Below, piece after piece: positions 25,048 to 34,479 of a stretch of 42,004 nucleotides of DNA. Every line of letters starts with the position of its first letter. The first letter of the stretch is position 1. The translations under genes were made by a program, and so were the position numbers. The DNA lies in assembly GCA_019746355.1 (NCBI GenBank), contig JAIESC010000045.1:1-42004 (forward strand), given 5' to 3'. Origin of the DNA: Xanthobacteraceae bacterium (lineage in GTDB: Bacteria > Pseudomonadota > Alphaproteobacteria > Rhizobiales > Xanthobacteraceae). A model generated the notes under the pieces. That model did no database searches and was not told the origin of the DNA. It saw nothing but the letters and a program-made list of their open reading frames with translations.

Positions 25048-25437
25048 TCATTCCGTTTCAAAAGCCGCCTGGATATGGCGCGGAATCTTTCCCGGCGCGA
25101 CCAGCATGGCGTCGAAGCGGATATCGCTGCCCACGTCATGTGGGTTGAGCGACAGCCAGAACGCTGCGGCGTCGGCGATCCGGCGCTGTTGTCGCAACAG
25201 CAGCGCTTCCGCCGCAGCGTCAAGCGTCCTGCGCGCCTTCACCTCGACGAAGATCAGGACGCCTCGCCGCCTCGCGACGATGTCGACTTCGCCGAACGGT
25301 GTGCGAAAGCGCCGCGCCGCGATGCGGTAGCCCTTGGCGATGAGATAGGCCGCGGCGCGGCTTTCCGCCGACAGGCCGAGCCCGAATGCGGCGACCCGCT
25401 CGGGCCGCGGCGGGGCGGCGTTACTTCGTCGTGCCAT
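25048..25437 (-). CDS. yraN: YraN-family (UPF0102) endonuclease-like protein
   Basis: A 129-residue protein of the UPF0102 family, which has a PD-(D/E)xK nuclease-like fold. The signature is [21 protein letters not shown] at residues 49-69, where Glu50, Asp52, Glu65 and Lys67 would form the metal site. The start at 25437 lies 17 bases inside the rsmI gene, and the same gene pair is found in many proteobacteria. Cellular role is not established. The frame is open far upstream inside rsmI, but that extension is Arg/Ser-rich and non-homologous, so it is rejected. Confidence 0.9.
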   Translation of the reverse strand: MARRSNAAPPRPERVAAFGLGLSAESRAAAYLIAKGYRIAARRFRTPFGEVDIVARRRGVLIFVEVKARRTLDAAAEALLLRQQRRIADAAAFWLSLNPHDVGSDIRFDAMLVAPGKIPRHIQAAFETE

Positions 25438-26389
25438 CGCCGCCCTCTCCGAGCGCGAGCGCACGCTGATAGATTTCCCGCCGCGGCAGCCCGGTCGCGG
25501 CCGCAACGTCGCTGACCGCATCCTTGACCGATGCGTTCTGCAGCGCGCGGCGCAGCAGCGCGTCGACCGTGCCGGCATCGGGAGCGGCTGCGTCGGCCGG
25601 CGGCTCGATGACGATGGTGAACTCGCCGCGCGTCTCGGCGTCCTTCGCGTAGTGCGCTGCAAGCTCCTCAACGGTGCCGCGCCGAACCTCCTCATGCAGC
25701 TTGGTCAGCTCGCGGCACACCGCCGCCTGCCTGGGTCCAAGCCCCTCGGCCAGCGCCGCCAGCGTTCGCGCCACCCGTGCGCCACTCTCGTAGAGGATCA
25801 GCGTTGCCGCCACGCGCGCAAGCTCGGCGATGCGCGTCTTTCGCTGGCCGTCCTTGGTCGGCAGGAACCCTTCGAAGAAGAACCGGTCGGTCGGCAGTCC
25901 CGAACTGGTCAAGGCCGTGAGCAGGGCCGAGGCGCCCGGCGCGGCGATCACCGGGTAACCTGCCTCGCGTGCTGCCCGCACCAGCTTGAAGCCCGGATCC
26001 GAAACCAGCGGCGTGCCCGCATCGGCGACCAGGGCGACCGCCTCTCCCGTGGCGAGCCGGGCCAGCAGCTTCGGCCGCGCCGCCGCCGCGTTGTGCTCGT
26101 GATAGGGGGTCAGCGGCGTTCCGATGCCGTAGTGATCGAGCAGCCGCCGGGTGATGCGGGTGTCCTCGCAGGCGATCACGTCGGCGGCCGCAAGCGTTTC
26201 CAGCGCCCGGATGGTGATGTCGCGCAGGTTCCCGATCGGGGTTGCGACAAGATGAAGGCCTCCCGCCAGCGCGGGGGGCTCGACCGGCCGGCCCGCGACG
26301 ATGTAGGTCTTTGGCCGACTGTTGGCCCGAATATCGGTCCGATTGTCCCGCATGATCGGCATTGTACCGGCCAGGGGGGACAGCGTCAT
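25421..26389 (-). CDS. rsmI: 16S rRNA (cytidine1402-2'-O)-methyltransferase
   Basis: A 322-residue enzyme of the tetrapyrrole-methylase fold that 2'-O-methylates C1402 in the ribosomal P site. Recognisable segments: [90 protein letters not shown]. The N-terminal ~45 residues before the fold are poorly conserved in type, and Met10 or Met13 (26362, 26353) are alternative starts. It is divergent from the LpoA-like lipoprotein gene, the same arrangement as yraL/lpoA in Escherichia coli. Confidence 0.96.
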   Translation of the reverse strand: MTLSPLAGTMPIMRDNRTDIRANSRPKTYIVAGRPVEPPALAGGLHLVATPIGNLRDITIRALETLAAADVIACEDTRITRRLLDHYGIGTPLTPYHEHNAAAARPKLLARLATGEAVALVADAGTPLVSDPGFKLVRAAREAGYPVIAAPGASALLTALTSSGLPTDRFFFEGFLPTKDGQRKTRIAELARVAATLILYESGARVARTLAALAEGLGPRQAAVCRELTKLHEEVRRGTVEELAAHYAKDAETRGEFTIVIEPPADAAAPDAGTVDALLRRALQNASVKDAVSDVAAATGLPRREIYQRALALGEGGDGTTK

Positions 26390-26500
26390 CGTTCGCGGAA
26401 GGGATTCCTTATCCTTTCCATTCGGTTAACCTATCGTCTTCATGATGCCGGGTTGCCGTCGTGTGCTGGTTCGCCAGCACCTGCTTTGAGGTATCCGGTC

Positions 26501-27721
26501 ATGGCCCCGGGTTTGCGGGACCAGTTTCGATCCGTCCTTTCGCGCCGCGCCTTTGCCTTCGCTCTGATCGCGGGCGCCATGGCGCCGCTCGCCGCGTGCT
26601 CGAACGTGTCGCAGCTTTGGGACGGCCCTGCGCCGGGCGCGCAACAGCCGCCGCCCGGGCCGCCGCAGGCGGGAAGCGAGATCGGCACCACCGGCGGTGT
26701 CCGGGTCGGTCTGATCCTGCCGCTGTCGGCCGGCGGCAACGCCGGCACGGTGGCGCTGTCGATGAAGAACGCCGCCGAGATGGCGCTCGCCGAGTTCAAC
26801 AGCCCGAACATCCAGCTTCTGGTGAAGGACGACGCCGGCAACTCCGCCGGCGCGCAGCAGGCGGCGCAGCAGGCGCTGGCGGAAGGCGCCGAGATCATCG
26901 TCGGCCCGCTGTTTGCGCATTCGGTCGGAACCGTCGGCGCGGTGGCGCGCCAGCGCGGCGTGCCGGTGATTGCATTCTCGACCGACGCGACGGTCGCGGC
27001 GCGCGGCGTGTTCCTGCTGAGCTTCCTGCCGGAGTCCGACGTCGACCGCATCATCGAATACGCGGTGTCGCAGGGCAAACGCTCGTTCGCGGCGATGCTG
27101 TCGGAGGGCGCCTACGGCAACGTGGTCGAAGCCGAGTTCAAGCAGGTGGTGGCCCGCAAGGGCGGCCGCATCGTCGCGGCGGAACGCTATCCGCTCGATC
27201 CGACCAAGATGCAGATTCCGGCGAAGGTCGTTGCGCAAGCCGCCAAGGGCGCAGACGCGGTGTTCATCCCCGAAGGCCCGGAGGTGGTGCCGTCGGTGGT
27301 CCAGGCGCTGACCGCGGGCGGGATGCCGAAGCGTCAGCTGCTCGGCACCGGCCTGTGGGACGACCAGCGCATCTTCGCCGATGCATCGCTGCACGGCGGC
27401 TGGTACGCGGCGCCCGACGGCAACGGCTTCCGCAACTTCGCCTCGCGCTATCGCACCCGCTACGGCCAGGATCCGGTCCGCACCGCGACGCTCGCCTACG
27501 ACGCGGTGGCGCTGGTGGCCGCATTGGTGAAAACCCAGGGCGCGCAGCGCTTCACCGACCAGACCCTGACCAATCCGTCGGGCTTTGCCGGCATCGACGG
27601 GCTGTTCCGCTTCCGCAGCGACGGCACCAACGAGCGCGGGCTTGCGGTGATGCGCGTGACGCCCGGCGGCGGCCAGGTGATCAGCCCGCCGCCGCGCGCG
27701 TTCGGCGGATCGGGCATCTGA
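26501..27721 (+). CDS. LpoA-like lipoprotein, penicillin-binding protein activator family
   Basis: A 406-residue lipoprotein. The signal peptide ends in a lipobox Leu-Ala-Ala-Cys (about residues 31-34), followed by a Pro/Gln-rich linker. The rest is a periplasmic-binding-protein fold (type 1): VRVGLILPLSAGGNAGTVALSMKNAAEMALAEF, then EGAEIIVGPLFAHSVGTVGAVARQRGVPVIAFS. This corresponds to the C-terminal domain of LpoA, the outer-membrane activator of PBP1A; the N-terminal TPR domain of the gammaproteobacterial protein is absent, as in other alphaproteobacteria. The start at 26501 has GAGG upstream; the frame is open for about 850 bases more, but that part is antisense to rsmI. Placement beside rsmI supports the assignment. 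Confidence 0.88.
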   Translation: MAPGLRDQFRSVLSRRAFAFALIAGAMAPLAACSNVSQLWDGPAPGAQQPPPGPPQAGSEIGTTGGVRVGLILPLSAGGNAGTVALSMKNAAEMALAEFNSPNIQLLVKDDAGNSAGAQQAAQQALAEGAEIIVGPLFAHSVGTVGAVARQRGVPVIAFSTDATVAARGVFLLSFLPESDVDRIIEYAVSQGKRSFAAMLSEGAYGNVVEAEFKQVVARKGGRIVAAERYPLDPTKMQIPAKVVAQAAKGADAVFIPEGPEVVPSVVQALTAGGMPKRQLLGTGLWDDQRIFADASLHGGWYAAPDGNGFRNFASRYRTRYGQDPVRTATLAYDAVALVAALVKTQGAQRFTDQTLTNPSGFAGIDGLFRFRSDGTNERGLAVMRVTPGGGQVISPPPRAFGGSGI

Positions 27722-27748
27722 CCATCACTTCGGCCTGACCCGGCCTTT

Positions 27749-29317
27749 CTATTCGGCCGCGACCAGCCGTTCGCGCGGCTTGAACGCGTAGTGCGACGCG
27801 TCGCGGCGTCCCGATGAGGCCTCGCGGGCAAACAGGATCAGGTGATGCGCGACCAGGCTCACCATGATCAGGCCGCGCAGGTCGCCGCGCCGCAGCCGCG
27901 CCAGGGCAAATCGCCAGAACGCGCGGCGGTATCTTCCGCGGATGCCGACCTGCCAGAGCAGGCGGCCGAGGATCGTCAGTCCGCGGCGAACGTTTCGCCA
28001 GGTCGGCGCGCGCAACGCGCTGTCCGGCGGATGCAGGCGGTTGGGATAAGTCGCGCGGATCTGATGCTCGTAGCGCGCGTAAAGCGCGTTCGGCTGATAG
28101 GCCTCCCGCATGCACTCGCGCCATGTCGCCAGCACCTGCTCGTAGGGCAGACGGAACACGACATTCGACTCGAGGTCGTCGCGGTCCTCGATCAGCCGCT
28201 GCTCACGCTTGAGCCGGTCCCACAACGGCGTGCGGGGAAGCGCCTGCAACAGATTCATCGTCAGCAGAGGAATTTGTGAGCGCTCGACAAATTCAAGCAG
28301 ATGCTTGCCGCTGTCCGGCGTATCGGTGTCGAGGCCGAGGATGATGCCCGATACCACCTCGAGGCCGTAGCTGTTCAGCGTCGCAACGGCCTCGAGGATC
28401 GGCACCATGTTGTTGTGCTCTTTGGCGATTGCCTTGAGCGCTTCCGGATCCGTCGTCTCGATGCCGCAGAACACCGTCTCGAACATCGCCTCGCGCATCA
28501 GCGACAGGATTTCCGGTCGCTTGGCGATGTTCAGCGTCGCTTCACACGCCAGCGAATACGGATAACGGTTTCGCTTCTGCCAATCGATCAGGTGCGGCAA
28601 TAGCTCCCGCACACCGCGCCGGTGCGCGATGAAATTGTCGTCGACGAAATACACGGCGCCCGCCAGTCCGCAGGCCAGCATCTTGTCGAGCTCGGCGCAG
28701 ACTTGCGCGGCGGACTTGAAGCGCGGACTGCGCCCGTAGAGCGCCGGGATGTCGCAGAACTCACACTGGTACGGGCAGCCGCTGGAAAACTGGATGCTCC
28801 CGATGAAATAACGCTTGAGCTCCGCCAGCTCATAGGCCGGGACCGGGAAGTCGACGAGCTCCCGGCGCACCTGCGTGGTCAGCACCACTTGGCGGGCGGG
28901 CCGCTTGGCGTCGCGCTCGAGCCGCGCGAACAATTCGTGGGTCGCGTCGCCGAGCTCGCCCACGTGCAGGTAGTCGAAATCCGGATAGTGTTCGGGACAG
29001 GCGGACACTGACGAGCCGCCGAGCACAACCGTCCGGCCAAGTGCATGGGCGCGGCGTCGGATGCTCTCCATCTGCCGCCGCTGCACGTGCATACCGCTGA
29101 CGAACACGACCTCCGCCCAGGCGAAATCGTCTTCGCGGGCTTCGTCGATATTTTCGTCAATGAACCGGACTTGCCAGCCTGCCGGTACCGCGGCCGCAAT
29201 TACCAGCAGGCCCTGCGGGGGCATGAAGGCGCGAATACCGTCGGTCAGCGGGTATGAAAACTCGAACGAGCCGAACGAGGGTGCGTAGCGGGGAAAGACA
29301 CACAGGAGGCGCCGCAC
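27749..29317 (-). CDS. hpnP: B12-binding radical SAM protein, HpnP-like hopanoid C-2 methylase
   Basis: About 522 residues. An N-terminal cobalamin-binding domain (LLCVFPRYAPSFGSFEFSYP, FVSGMHVQRRQM, YPDFDYLHVGELGDAT) is followed by a radical SAM domain with the CxxxCxxC cluster motif in SSGCPYQCEFCDIP and FVDDNFI, then a C-terminal DUF4070-like region ending in a basic, hydrophobic tail. Segment by segment this looks like HpnP, which methylates hopanoids at C-2 (from memory of Rhodopseudomonas HpnP, not a database search); a paralogous DUF4070 methylase remains possible. The GTG at 29317 gives the usual N-terminus and has GAGGG 8 bases upstream; an ATG at 29356 adds 13 residues. No other hopanoid gene is in the window. 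Confidence 0.75.
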   Translation of the reverse strand: MRRLLCVFPRYAPSFGSFEFSYPLTDGIRAFMPPQGLLVIAAAVPAGWQVRFIDENIDEAREDDFAWAEVVFVSGMHVQRRQMESIRRRAHALGRTVVLGGSSVSACPEHYPDFDYLHVGELGDATHELFARLERDAKRPARQVVLTTQVRRELVDFPVPAYELAELKRYFIGSIQFSSGCPYQCEFCDIPALYGRSPRFKSAAQVCAELDKMLACGLAGAVYFVDDNFIAHRRGVRELLPHLIDWQKRNRYPYSLACEATLNIAKRPEILSLMREAMFETVFCGIETTDPEALKAIAKEHNNMVPILEAVATLNSYGLEVVSGIILGLDTDTPDSGKHLLEFVERSQIPLLTMNLLQALPRTPLWDRLKREQRLIEDRDDLESNVVFRLPYEQVLATWRECMREAYQPNALYARYEHQIRATYPNRLHPPDSALRAPTWRNVRRGLTILGRLLWQVGIRGRYRRAFWRFALARLRRGDLRGLIMVSLVAHHLILFAREASSGRRDASHYAFKPRERLVAAE

Positions 29318-29827
29318 AATGCAATCCCTCGTGCCAAAGCCGGGTGTAACGGACATCGGTCGCAGGCTGCATCAATTGCAGCGCAACGTTGTGTCGAAAA
29401 CGAGGAACCGTGCAGGCTGTTCCCGCCGCGGCGGCGTCATCTGCCTGTTGTTAAGGCGCGATACGCCGCCGCTAGAGCAGTTTCCAGTTGGATCGCACCA
29501 GCCTCGCCACGTCATGACCGGGCTTGTCCCGGCCATCCACGCCTGACTTTGACGCCAAGGCTGGATGCCCGCGACAAGCGCGGGCATGACGACGGATGGT
29601 TCAGTGCGAGTGGAAAATGCCCTAGCGTTGAGCTGCCGCCGACGCCCGCGCGGCGCGCAGATAGCTGTCGTCGGTGACCGCGCTCAGGTCGACGCGGCAC
29701 GGACGTCCGGTGCCGGACCGGCGCACAGCAGCGCGCTGAATACGGATAGCCAGAACGATCTTCCCCGCAATGGACCGCCTCCTGGTTGGGAGCAGTCTAG
29801 CGGCTCGGCGGGTTGGCCGCGAAGCCG
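29318..29827. other. 510-bp intergenic region with a nested repeat
   Basis: It lies between the start of the radical SAM methylase gene and the hemW stop. It holds a 154-bp nested palindromic element (29472-29625). On the minus strand, 29684-29770 could encode a 28-residue peptide: AGGAGG at 29778-29783 stands 7 bases before a TTG, and the peptide has a secretion-signal-like core. The neighbouring frame continues open to 29622, so this may be a frameshifted small exported protein. I see nothing else in it. Confidence 0.5.
29472..29625. repeat. nested palindromic intergenic element (MITE/REP-like)
   Basis: The outer arms begin CTAGAGCAGTTTCCA (29472) and end TGGAAAATGCCCTAG (29625) and are inverted repeats of each other. 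Inside lies a second palindrome with arms of the type GTCATGACCGGGCTTGTCC and GACAAGCGCGGGCATGAC around a non-repeated centre. Both parts look like the dispersed intergenic repeats of Bradyrhizobium-type genomes, here one inserted in the other. Confidence 0.8.
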
Positions 29828-30985
29828 TTACGCCGCGAGATCGGCCACCACCGCGTCGAGCACCGGGAAGCCCGCGGGCGTGACGCGCAGGCTGCCGTCG
29901 CGGTCGCGGGCGACGAAGCCCTGCGCGGCCAGCATGTCGATGCGGCGCACGTCGAGCGCGCGGCCGCACAGCGCCGTGTAGCGGGCCGGATCGATGCCTT
30001 CGGCGAGGCGAAGCCCCATCAGCAGGAACTCGTCGGCGCGCTCCTCCGGCAGCAGCGGATCGTCGGTGACGAGGCCATGGCCGGTCGACTCGACCCGCAT
30101 CAGCCAGGCCTCCGGCCGCTTGTCGGTCATGGTGGCGTGGCGCTTGCCGTCGATGTCGAGGCGGCCGTGCGCGCCGGGTCCGATGCCGGCATATTCGTGG
30201 GCGCGCCAGTAGACGAGATTGTGCCGGCATTCCGCGCCGGGCCGCGCATGGTTCGAAACCTCGTAGGCCGGAAGGCCCGCGTTCGCGCAGACCTCCTGCG
30301 TCAGATCATAGAGCGCGCGCGAGGTGTCGTCGTCGGGTGTCACGAGCTTGCCGGCTCTGTGAAGCGTCGCAAACGGCGTGTCCGGCTCGATGGTGAGCAT
30401 GTAGAGCGACAGATGCTCGGCGGCTTCGCCGATGGCGCGCTTGAGCTCGGCGTCCCATTGCGCCGGCGTCTGCCGCGGCCGGGCGTAGATCAGGTCAAAC
30501 GAGTAGCGCTCGAAGTTTGCGCGGGCGACCGCGACGGCATCGAGCGCCTCCTGCGCCGTGTGCATCCGGCCAAGCTCCTTCAGCGACGCATCGTCGAGCG
30601 ACTGCACGCCGAGCGACACGCGGTTGACGCCCGCCGCGCGATAGCCGCGAAACCGCGTCGCTTCGACGCTGGTCGGGTTGGCTTCGAGGGTCACTTCAGT
30701 GTTCGGATCGACGGTCCAGTGCCTGGCGATCGCGTCGAGGATCGCCCCCGTGGTCGCAGGCTGCATCAGCGACGGCGTGCCGCCGCCGAAGAACACGCTG
30801 GTCACGGTCCGGCCGGGAGCACGCGCCGCGGTCGCGGCGATTTCGGCCTCGAACGCGCGAAGAAACCGCGGCTCGTCGATCGCGGTGTGACGGACATGGC
30901 TGTTGAAGTCGCAATATGGGCACTTCGACAGGCAGAACGGCCAGTGCACATAGACGCCGAAGGCTTCTGCGTCAGCGCTTCTCAA
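29828..30985 (-). CDS. hemW: radical SAM heme chaperone HemW
   Basis: A 385-residue radical SAM protein related to coproporphyrinogen III oxidase HemN, now regarded as a heme chaperone. The N-terminal [20 protein letters not shown] carries the CxxxCxxC cluster motif with the additional Cys. Further marks: [28 protein letters not shown], and a central [20 protein letters not shown] segment. The start is a TTG at 30985 with GGAGG 7 bases upstream; it overlaps the rdgB stop by 14 bases, and there is no nearby in-frame ATG. It belongs to the rph-rdgB-hemW operon. Confidence 0.94.
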   Translation of the reverse strand: MRSADAEAFGVYVHWPFCLSKCPYCDFNSHVRHTAIDEPRFLRAFEAEIAATAARAPGRTVTSVFFGGGTPSLMQPATTGAILDAIARHWTVDPNTEVTLEANPTSVEATRFRGYRAAGVNRVSLGVQSLDDASLKELGRMHTAQEALDAVAVARANFERYSFDLIYARPRQTPAQWDAELKRAIGEAAEHLSLYMLTIEPDTPFATLHRAGKLVTPDDDTSRALYDLTQEVCANAGLPAYEVSNHARPGAECRHNLVYWRAHEYAGIGPGAHGRLDIDGKRHATMTDKRPEAWLMRVESTGHGLVTDDPLLPEERADEFLLMGLRLAEGIDPARYTALCGRALDVRRIDMLAAQGFVARDRDGSLRVTPAGFPVLDAVVADLAA

Positions 30986-31610
30986 GGCAAGCCTCCGCGA
31001 GCTTGAGAAAGGCCCTGGCGCGATGCGACAGCCCCCGGCCGCGCGGCGGCAGGCCGTGCTTCTCGTCCGCCGGCATCTCGCCGAACGTGCAGTCGTGCCC
31101 GTCGGGCTTGAACAGCGGGTCGTAGCCGAAGCCCTGGGTGCCGCGCGGCGGCCAGACGATCGTGCCGTCGACCGTCGCCTCGAACTCCTCGGCATGACCG
31201 TCGGGCCAGGCGACGCACAGCGCCGAGACGAAATGCCCGCGGCGCTGCTCGACGCTTTTCGCGCCGCGCTCGACCAGCAGGCTTTGGATCTTGTTCATTG
31301 CAAAACGGAAGTCCTTGTCCGGTCCGGCCCAGCGCGCCGAATAGATGCCGGGATCGCCGTTGAGTGCATCGACCGTAAGCCCTGAGTCGTCGGCGAAGGC
31401 GGGCAGGTTCGATGCCTTCGCGGCGGCCTCGGCCTTGATCCGGGCGTTGGCGCGGAATGTCGCGCCGGTCTCGTCCGGCTCCGGCAGCCCAAGCTCACCC
31501 GCCGATATGGCCTCGACGCCGTAGACCGCAAGCAGGTCGCGCATCTCGGCAAGCTTACCCGGATTGTGGGTCGCTATCACCAGCGCGCCTGTGATGCGGC
31601 GATGCGCCAT
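30972..31610 (-). CDS. rdgB: RdgB/HAM1 non-canonical purine NTP pyrophosphatase
   Basis: A 212-residue house-cleaning enzyme that hydrolyses dITP, ITP and XTP to monophosphates, keeping deaminated purines out of DNA and RNA. Motifs: [11 protein letters not shown] at the N-terminus (substrate binding), [27 protein letters not shown] with the catalytic Asp pair, [12 protein letters not shown], and LSHRARA near the end. It lies 17 bp after rph and overlaps hemW. Confidence 0.96.
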   Translation of the reverse strand: MAHRRITGALVIATHNPGKLAEMRDLLAVYGVEAISAGELGLPEPDETGATFRANARIKAEAAAKASNLPAFADDSGLTVDALNGDPGIYSARWAGPDKDFRFAMNKIQSLLVERGAKSVEQRRGHFVSALCVAWPDGHAEEFEATVDGTIVWPPRGTQGFGYDPLFKPDGHDCTFGEMPADEKHGLPPRGRGLSHRARAFLKLAEACLEKR

Positions 31611-31627
31611 ATTACTGCACCACCACG

Positions 31628-32341
31628 CTACATCACTGCGATCTTTTGCAGCTCGACGAGCTTGCCGATGCCCTTGCGGGCGAGCGCGAGCAGCGACAGC
31701 AGTTCCGCTTCGCTGAACGGGGTCTTTTCCGCGGTGGCTTGCACTTCGACGATGTTGCCCGCGCCGGTCATGATGAAGTTGGCGTCGGTCTCGGCGTCGG
31801 AATCCTCCTTATAGTCGAGATCGAGCACCGCGACGTTCTTGAACACGCCGCAGGACACCGCGGCGACATGGTCGCGCAGCGGATCGGTCTTGAGCATTTC
31901 GCGCTGGCGCATCCACGCGAGGCAATCGTGCAGTGCCACCCAGGCGCCGGTGATGGAAGCGGTCCGCGTGCCGCCGTCCGCCTGGATCACGTCGCAGTCG
32001 ATGCTGATCTGCCGCTCGCCGAGCGCGGGAAGGTCGATCACCGAGCGAAGGCTCCGGCCGATCAGCCGCTGGATCTCGATGGTGCGGCCGCTCTGCTTGC
32101 CGGCCGAGGCTTCTCTCCGGGTGCGCTCATGGGTCGCGCGGGGCAGCATGCCGTATTCGGCGGTGATCCAGCCGCGGCCTTGGCCCTTGAGCCACGGCGG
32201 GATCCGGTCTTCCAGCGTGGCGGTGACCAGCACGTGGGTGTCGCCGAATTTCACGAAGCACGAGCCTTCGGCGTATTTCACCACGCCGCGCTCGAGCGAC
32301 ACGGCACGCAGCTCGTCGGGTTGTCGGCGGCTGGGCCGCAT
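31628..32341 (-). CDS. rph: ribonuclease PH
   Basis: A 237-residue phosphorolytic 3'-exoribonuclease that trims tRNA 3' ends. It has the expected RNase PH layout: [100 protein letters not shown], and [23 protein letters not shown]. Length is normal. It is the first gene of the rph-rdgB-hemW operon. In related genomes it commonly lies directly divergent from hrcA (from memory); here about 3 kb of other genes separate them. Confidence 0.97.
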   Translation of the reverse strand: MRPSRRQPDELRAVSLERGVVKYAEGSCFVKFGDTHVLVTATLEDRIPPWLKGQGRGWITAEYGMLPRATHERTRREASAGKQSGRTIEIQRLIGRSLRSVIDLPALGERQISIDCDVIQADGGTRTASITGAWVALHDCLAWMRQREMLKTDPLRDHVAAVSCGVFKNVAVLDLDYKEDSDAETDANFIMTGAGNIVEVQATAEKTPFSEAELLSLLALARKGIGKLVELQKIAVM

Positions 32342-32424
32342 CTGATGAATCTCCTGCTCGGCGCAAATCGTTGCGCCGTTTTAGAGCAGAATCGCGAAAA
32401 AGCCAGCCCGATGCACGGCCGCGA

Positions 32425-33387
32425 TCACTCCGGCTGGATGCCGGCGTCCTTGATCATCCTGGTCCACTTTTCCAGCTGGACTTTGACGTGGGCGTCGAGC
32501 TCCTCGGGGGAGCTTGAGAATGCCTCGAAGCCGAGCGCGGCGATCTTCGCCTTGGTCTCCGGATGGTCGATGATCTTCCGGAGTTCCGTGTTCAGCTTGA
32601 GAACGACCTCGCGCGGCGTGCCGGCGGGCGCGAACAGCCCGGCCCAGGAATCCATGTCGAAACCCCGGACGCCCGCTTCATTCAGCGTCGGCAGGTCGGG
32701 CAGGATCGTGCTGCGCTCGAGCCGTGTCGTCGCCAGCGCCCGCAAGCTGTTCGCCTTGACGTGCGGCATGCCGACGGTGATGTCGGTGAACATCATGGAG
32801 ACCCGGCCCGCCAGAAGGTCGTTGATCGCCTGCGGCGCGCTGCGGTACGGCACATGGACAATGTCGAGGCCGGCCCATGACTTGAAGGTTTCGCCGGCGA
32901 CGACGCCCGAGGTGTTGCCGCTGGCAAACGACAGCTTGCCGGGATTGGCCTTGGCGTGGGCGATCAGCTCCTGCAGCGACTGCGCGGGAACGCTCGGATG
33001 GACGGCAAGGATGAAGATATAGCTGCCGACCCGCGACAGCGGAGCGAAGTCCTTCACCGGATCGTAGGCAAGGGTCTTGTTGAGGCTCGGCGCAGCAGAC
33101 AGCGGGCTGTTGGTCGCCATCAGCAGCGTGTAGCCGTCAGGGATCGAGCGCGCCACGTAGGTTCCGGCAATCGCGCCGTTCGCGCCGGCCTTGTTTTCGA
33201 CGATGATGTTGGCGTGGAGCGCGGTGGCGAGATTGTGGCTGACGAGCCGCGCGATGGTGTCGGTGGCGCTGCCGGGTCCGAACGGCACGATCACCGTGAT
33301 CGGCTTGCTGGGATAGCCCTGCGCATGGGCCGCGGCGTTGCACAGCGCGAGCGCGCCGGCGATCGCCATGCGAAGCAGAACTTTCAT
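32425..33387 (-). CDS. TctC/Bug-type binding protein (tandem copy 1)
   Basis: A 320-residue exported binding protein with a signal peptide of about 22 residues (ending AAAHAQG). Bug-family marks: ITVIVPFGPGSATDTIARLVSHNL, IIVENKAGANGAIAGTYVARSIPDGYTLL, and LAYDPVKDFAPLS. It is very similar along its whole length to the protein encoded next to it (33416-34378), including an identical C-terminal MIKDAGIQPE, so the two arose by tandem duplication. No tctA or tctB gene is nearby. Ligand unknown; the divergent amidohydrolase suggests an aromatic or lactone carboxylate. Confidence 0.9.
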   Translation of the reverse strand: MKVLLRMAIAGALALCNAAAHAQGYPSKPITVIVPFGPGSATDTIARLVSHNLATALHANIIVENKAGANGAIAGTYVARSIPDGYTLLMATNSPLSAAPSLNKTLAYDPVKDFAPLSRVGSYIFILAVHPSVPAQSLQELIAHAKANPGKLSFASGNTSGVVAGETFKSWAGLDIVHVPYRSAPQAINDLLAGRVSMMFTDITVGMPHVKANSLRALATTRLERSTILPDLPTLNEAGVRGFDMDSWAGLFAPAGTPREVVLKLNTELRKIIDHPETKAKIAALGFEAFSSSPEELDAHVKVQLEKWTRMIKDAGIQPE

Positions 33388-33415
33388 CGTCCGCCTCCGC
33401 TCGCAATCGTCGCCA

Positions 33416-34378
33416 CTATTCCGGCTGGATGCCGGCGTCCTTGATCATCTTTGTCCACTTCACGAGCTGCGCTTTCACGAAAGCATCGAGCTCGTCGGTC
33501 GAGCTGGAAAACGCCTCGAAGCCGGTCGCCGCGATCTGCGCCTTGACCTCGGGATTGTCGATGATCTTGCGCAGCTCGGCGTTCAGTTTCGTGACGACCT
33601 CCTGCGGCGTGCCGGCCGGCAGGAAGAAGCCCGCCCACGAGTCCATATCAAAGCCCTTGACGCCCGACTCGTCGAGCGTCGGCAATTCCGGCACCAGCGC
33701 GCTTCGTTGCAGCCGCGTCGTGGCAAGCCCGCGCAGCGCGCCGGATTTGTGATGCGGCAGGCCCGTCGCCATGTCGGTGAACAGCATGGACACGCGGCCG
33801 CCCAGCACGTCCTGCACCGCCGGTGGCGAGCTGCGGTAGGGCACGTGCAGCAGGTCGAGGCCGGCCGTGCGCTTGAGCGTCTCGCCTGCGACCACCGACG
33901 AGGCGTTGGCGCTGGCGAACGACAGCTTGCCGGGATTGGCCTTGGCGTGCGCAACCAGCTCCTGGATCGATTTGGCCGGAATGTCCGGATGCACCAGCAG
34001 CAATTGCGTGAAGCTGCCGATGCGGCAAAGCGCTGCGAAATCCTTCACCGGATCGTAGGCGATGGTCTTGTTGAGGCTTGGTGCCGCCGACATCGGCGTG
34101 TTGGTGCCGAGGAAGATCGTATAACCGTCCGGCGCGGAGCGCGCGACCTGCAAGGCTGCGATCGCACCATTGGCGCCAGGCTTGTTCTCGACGATCACGC
34201 TTTGCCCGAGCACGGCGGAAAGCCGCTGCGCGACAATGCGACCGATCAGGTCGCTGCCGCTACCGGGTCCGAACGGCACGACGATGGTGATCGGCTTCGC
34301 CGGATAGCTTTGCGCGTTCGCGGGCGAGCCGAGCAGGACGGCGCAAAGCAGCGCCAGCGCGCGGAGCACGACGGTCAT
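33416..34378 (-). CDS. TctC/Bug-type binding protein (tandem copy 2)
   Basis: A 320-residue paralogue of the preceding protein, with a signal peptide (MTVVLRALALLCAVLLGSPANAQ), then ITIVVPFGPGSGSDLIGRIVAQRL and VIVENKPGANGAIAALQVARSAPDGYTI. The start at 34378 is chosen for the GGGAGG upstream and the fit of the signal peptide; an ATG at 34450 adds a non-signal extension. It is transcribed first of the pair, 28 bp before copy 1, and diverges from the amidohydrolase gene with about 100 bp between. Confidence 0.9.
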   Translation of the reverse strand: MTVVLRALALLCAVLLGSPANAQSYPAKPITIVVPFGPGSGSDLIGRIVAQRLSAVLGQSVIVENKPGANGAIAALQVARSAPDGYTIFLGTNTPMSAAPSLNKTIAYDPVKDFAALCRIGSFTQLLLVHPDIPAKSIQELVAHAKANPGKLSFASANASSVVAGETLKRTAGLDLLHVPYRSSPPAVQDVLGGRVSMLFTDMATGLPHHKSGALRGLATTRLQRSALVPELPTLDESGVKGFDMDSWAGFFLPAGTPQEVVTKLNAELRKIIDNPEVKAQIAATGFEAFSSSTDELDAFVKAQLVKWTKMIKDAGIQPE

Positions 34379-34479
34379 CAGCAATCCTCCCGTCTGCCGA
34401 TCTGCCGTCGGCTTGACCTTGTGGAACCGAGCATAACAGACTTCGCTCATCCTGAACCTCGCGATCGATGGTTTGCTGA

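Noticed and set aside
25652..26500. In-frame upstream extension of the LpoA-like lipoprotein
   Set aside because: The extension is antisense to rsmI and would remove the signal peptide and lipobox from the N-terminus. The start at 26501 is preferred.
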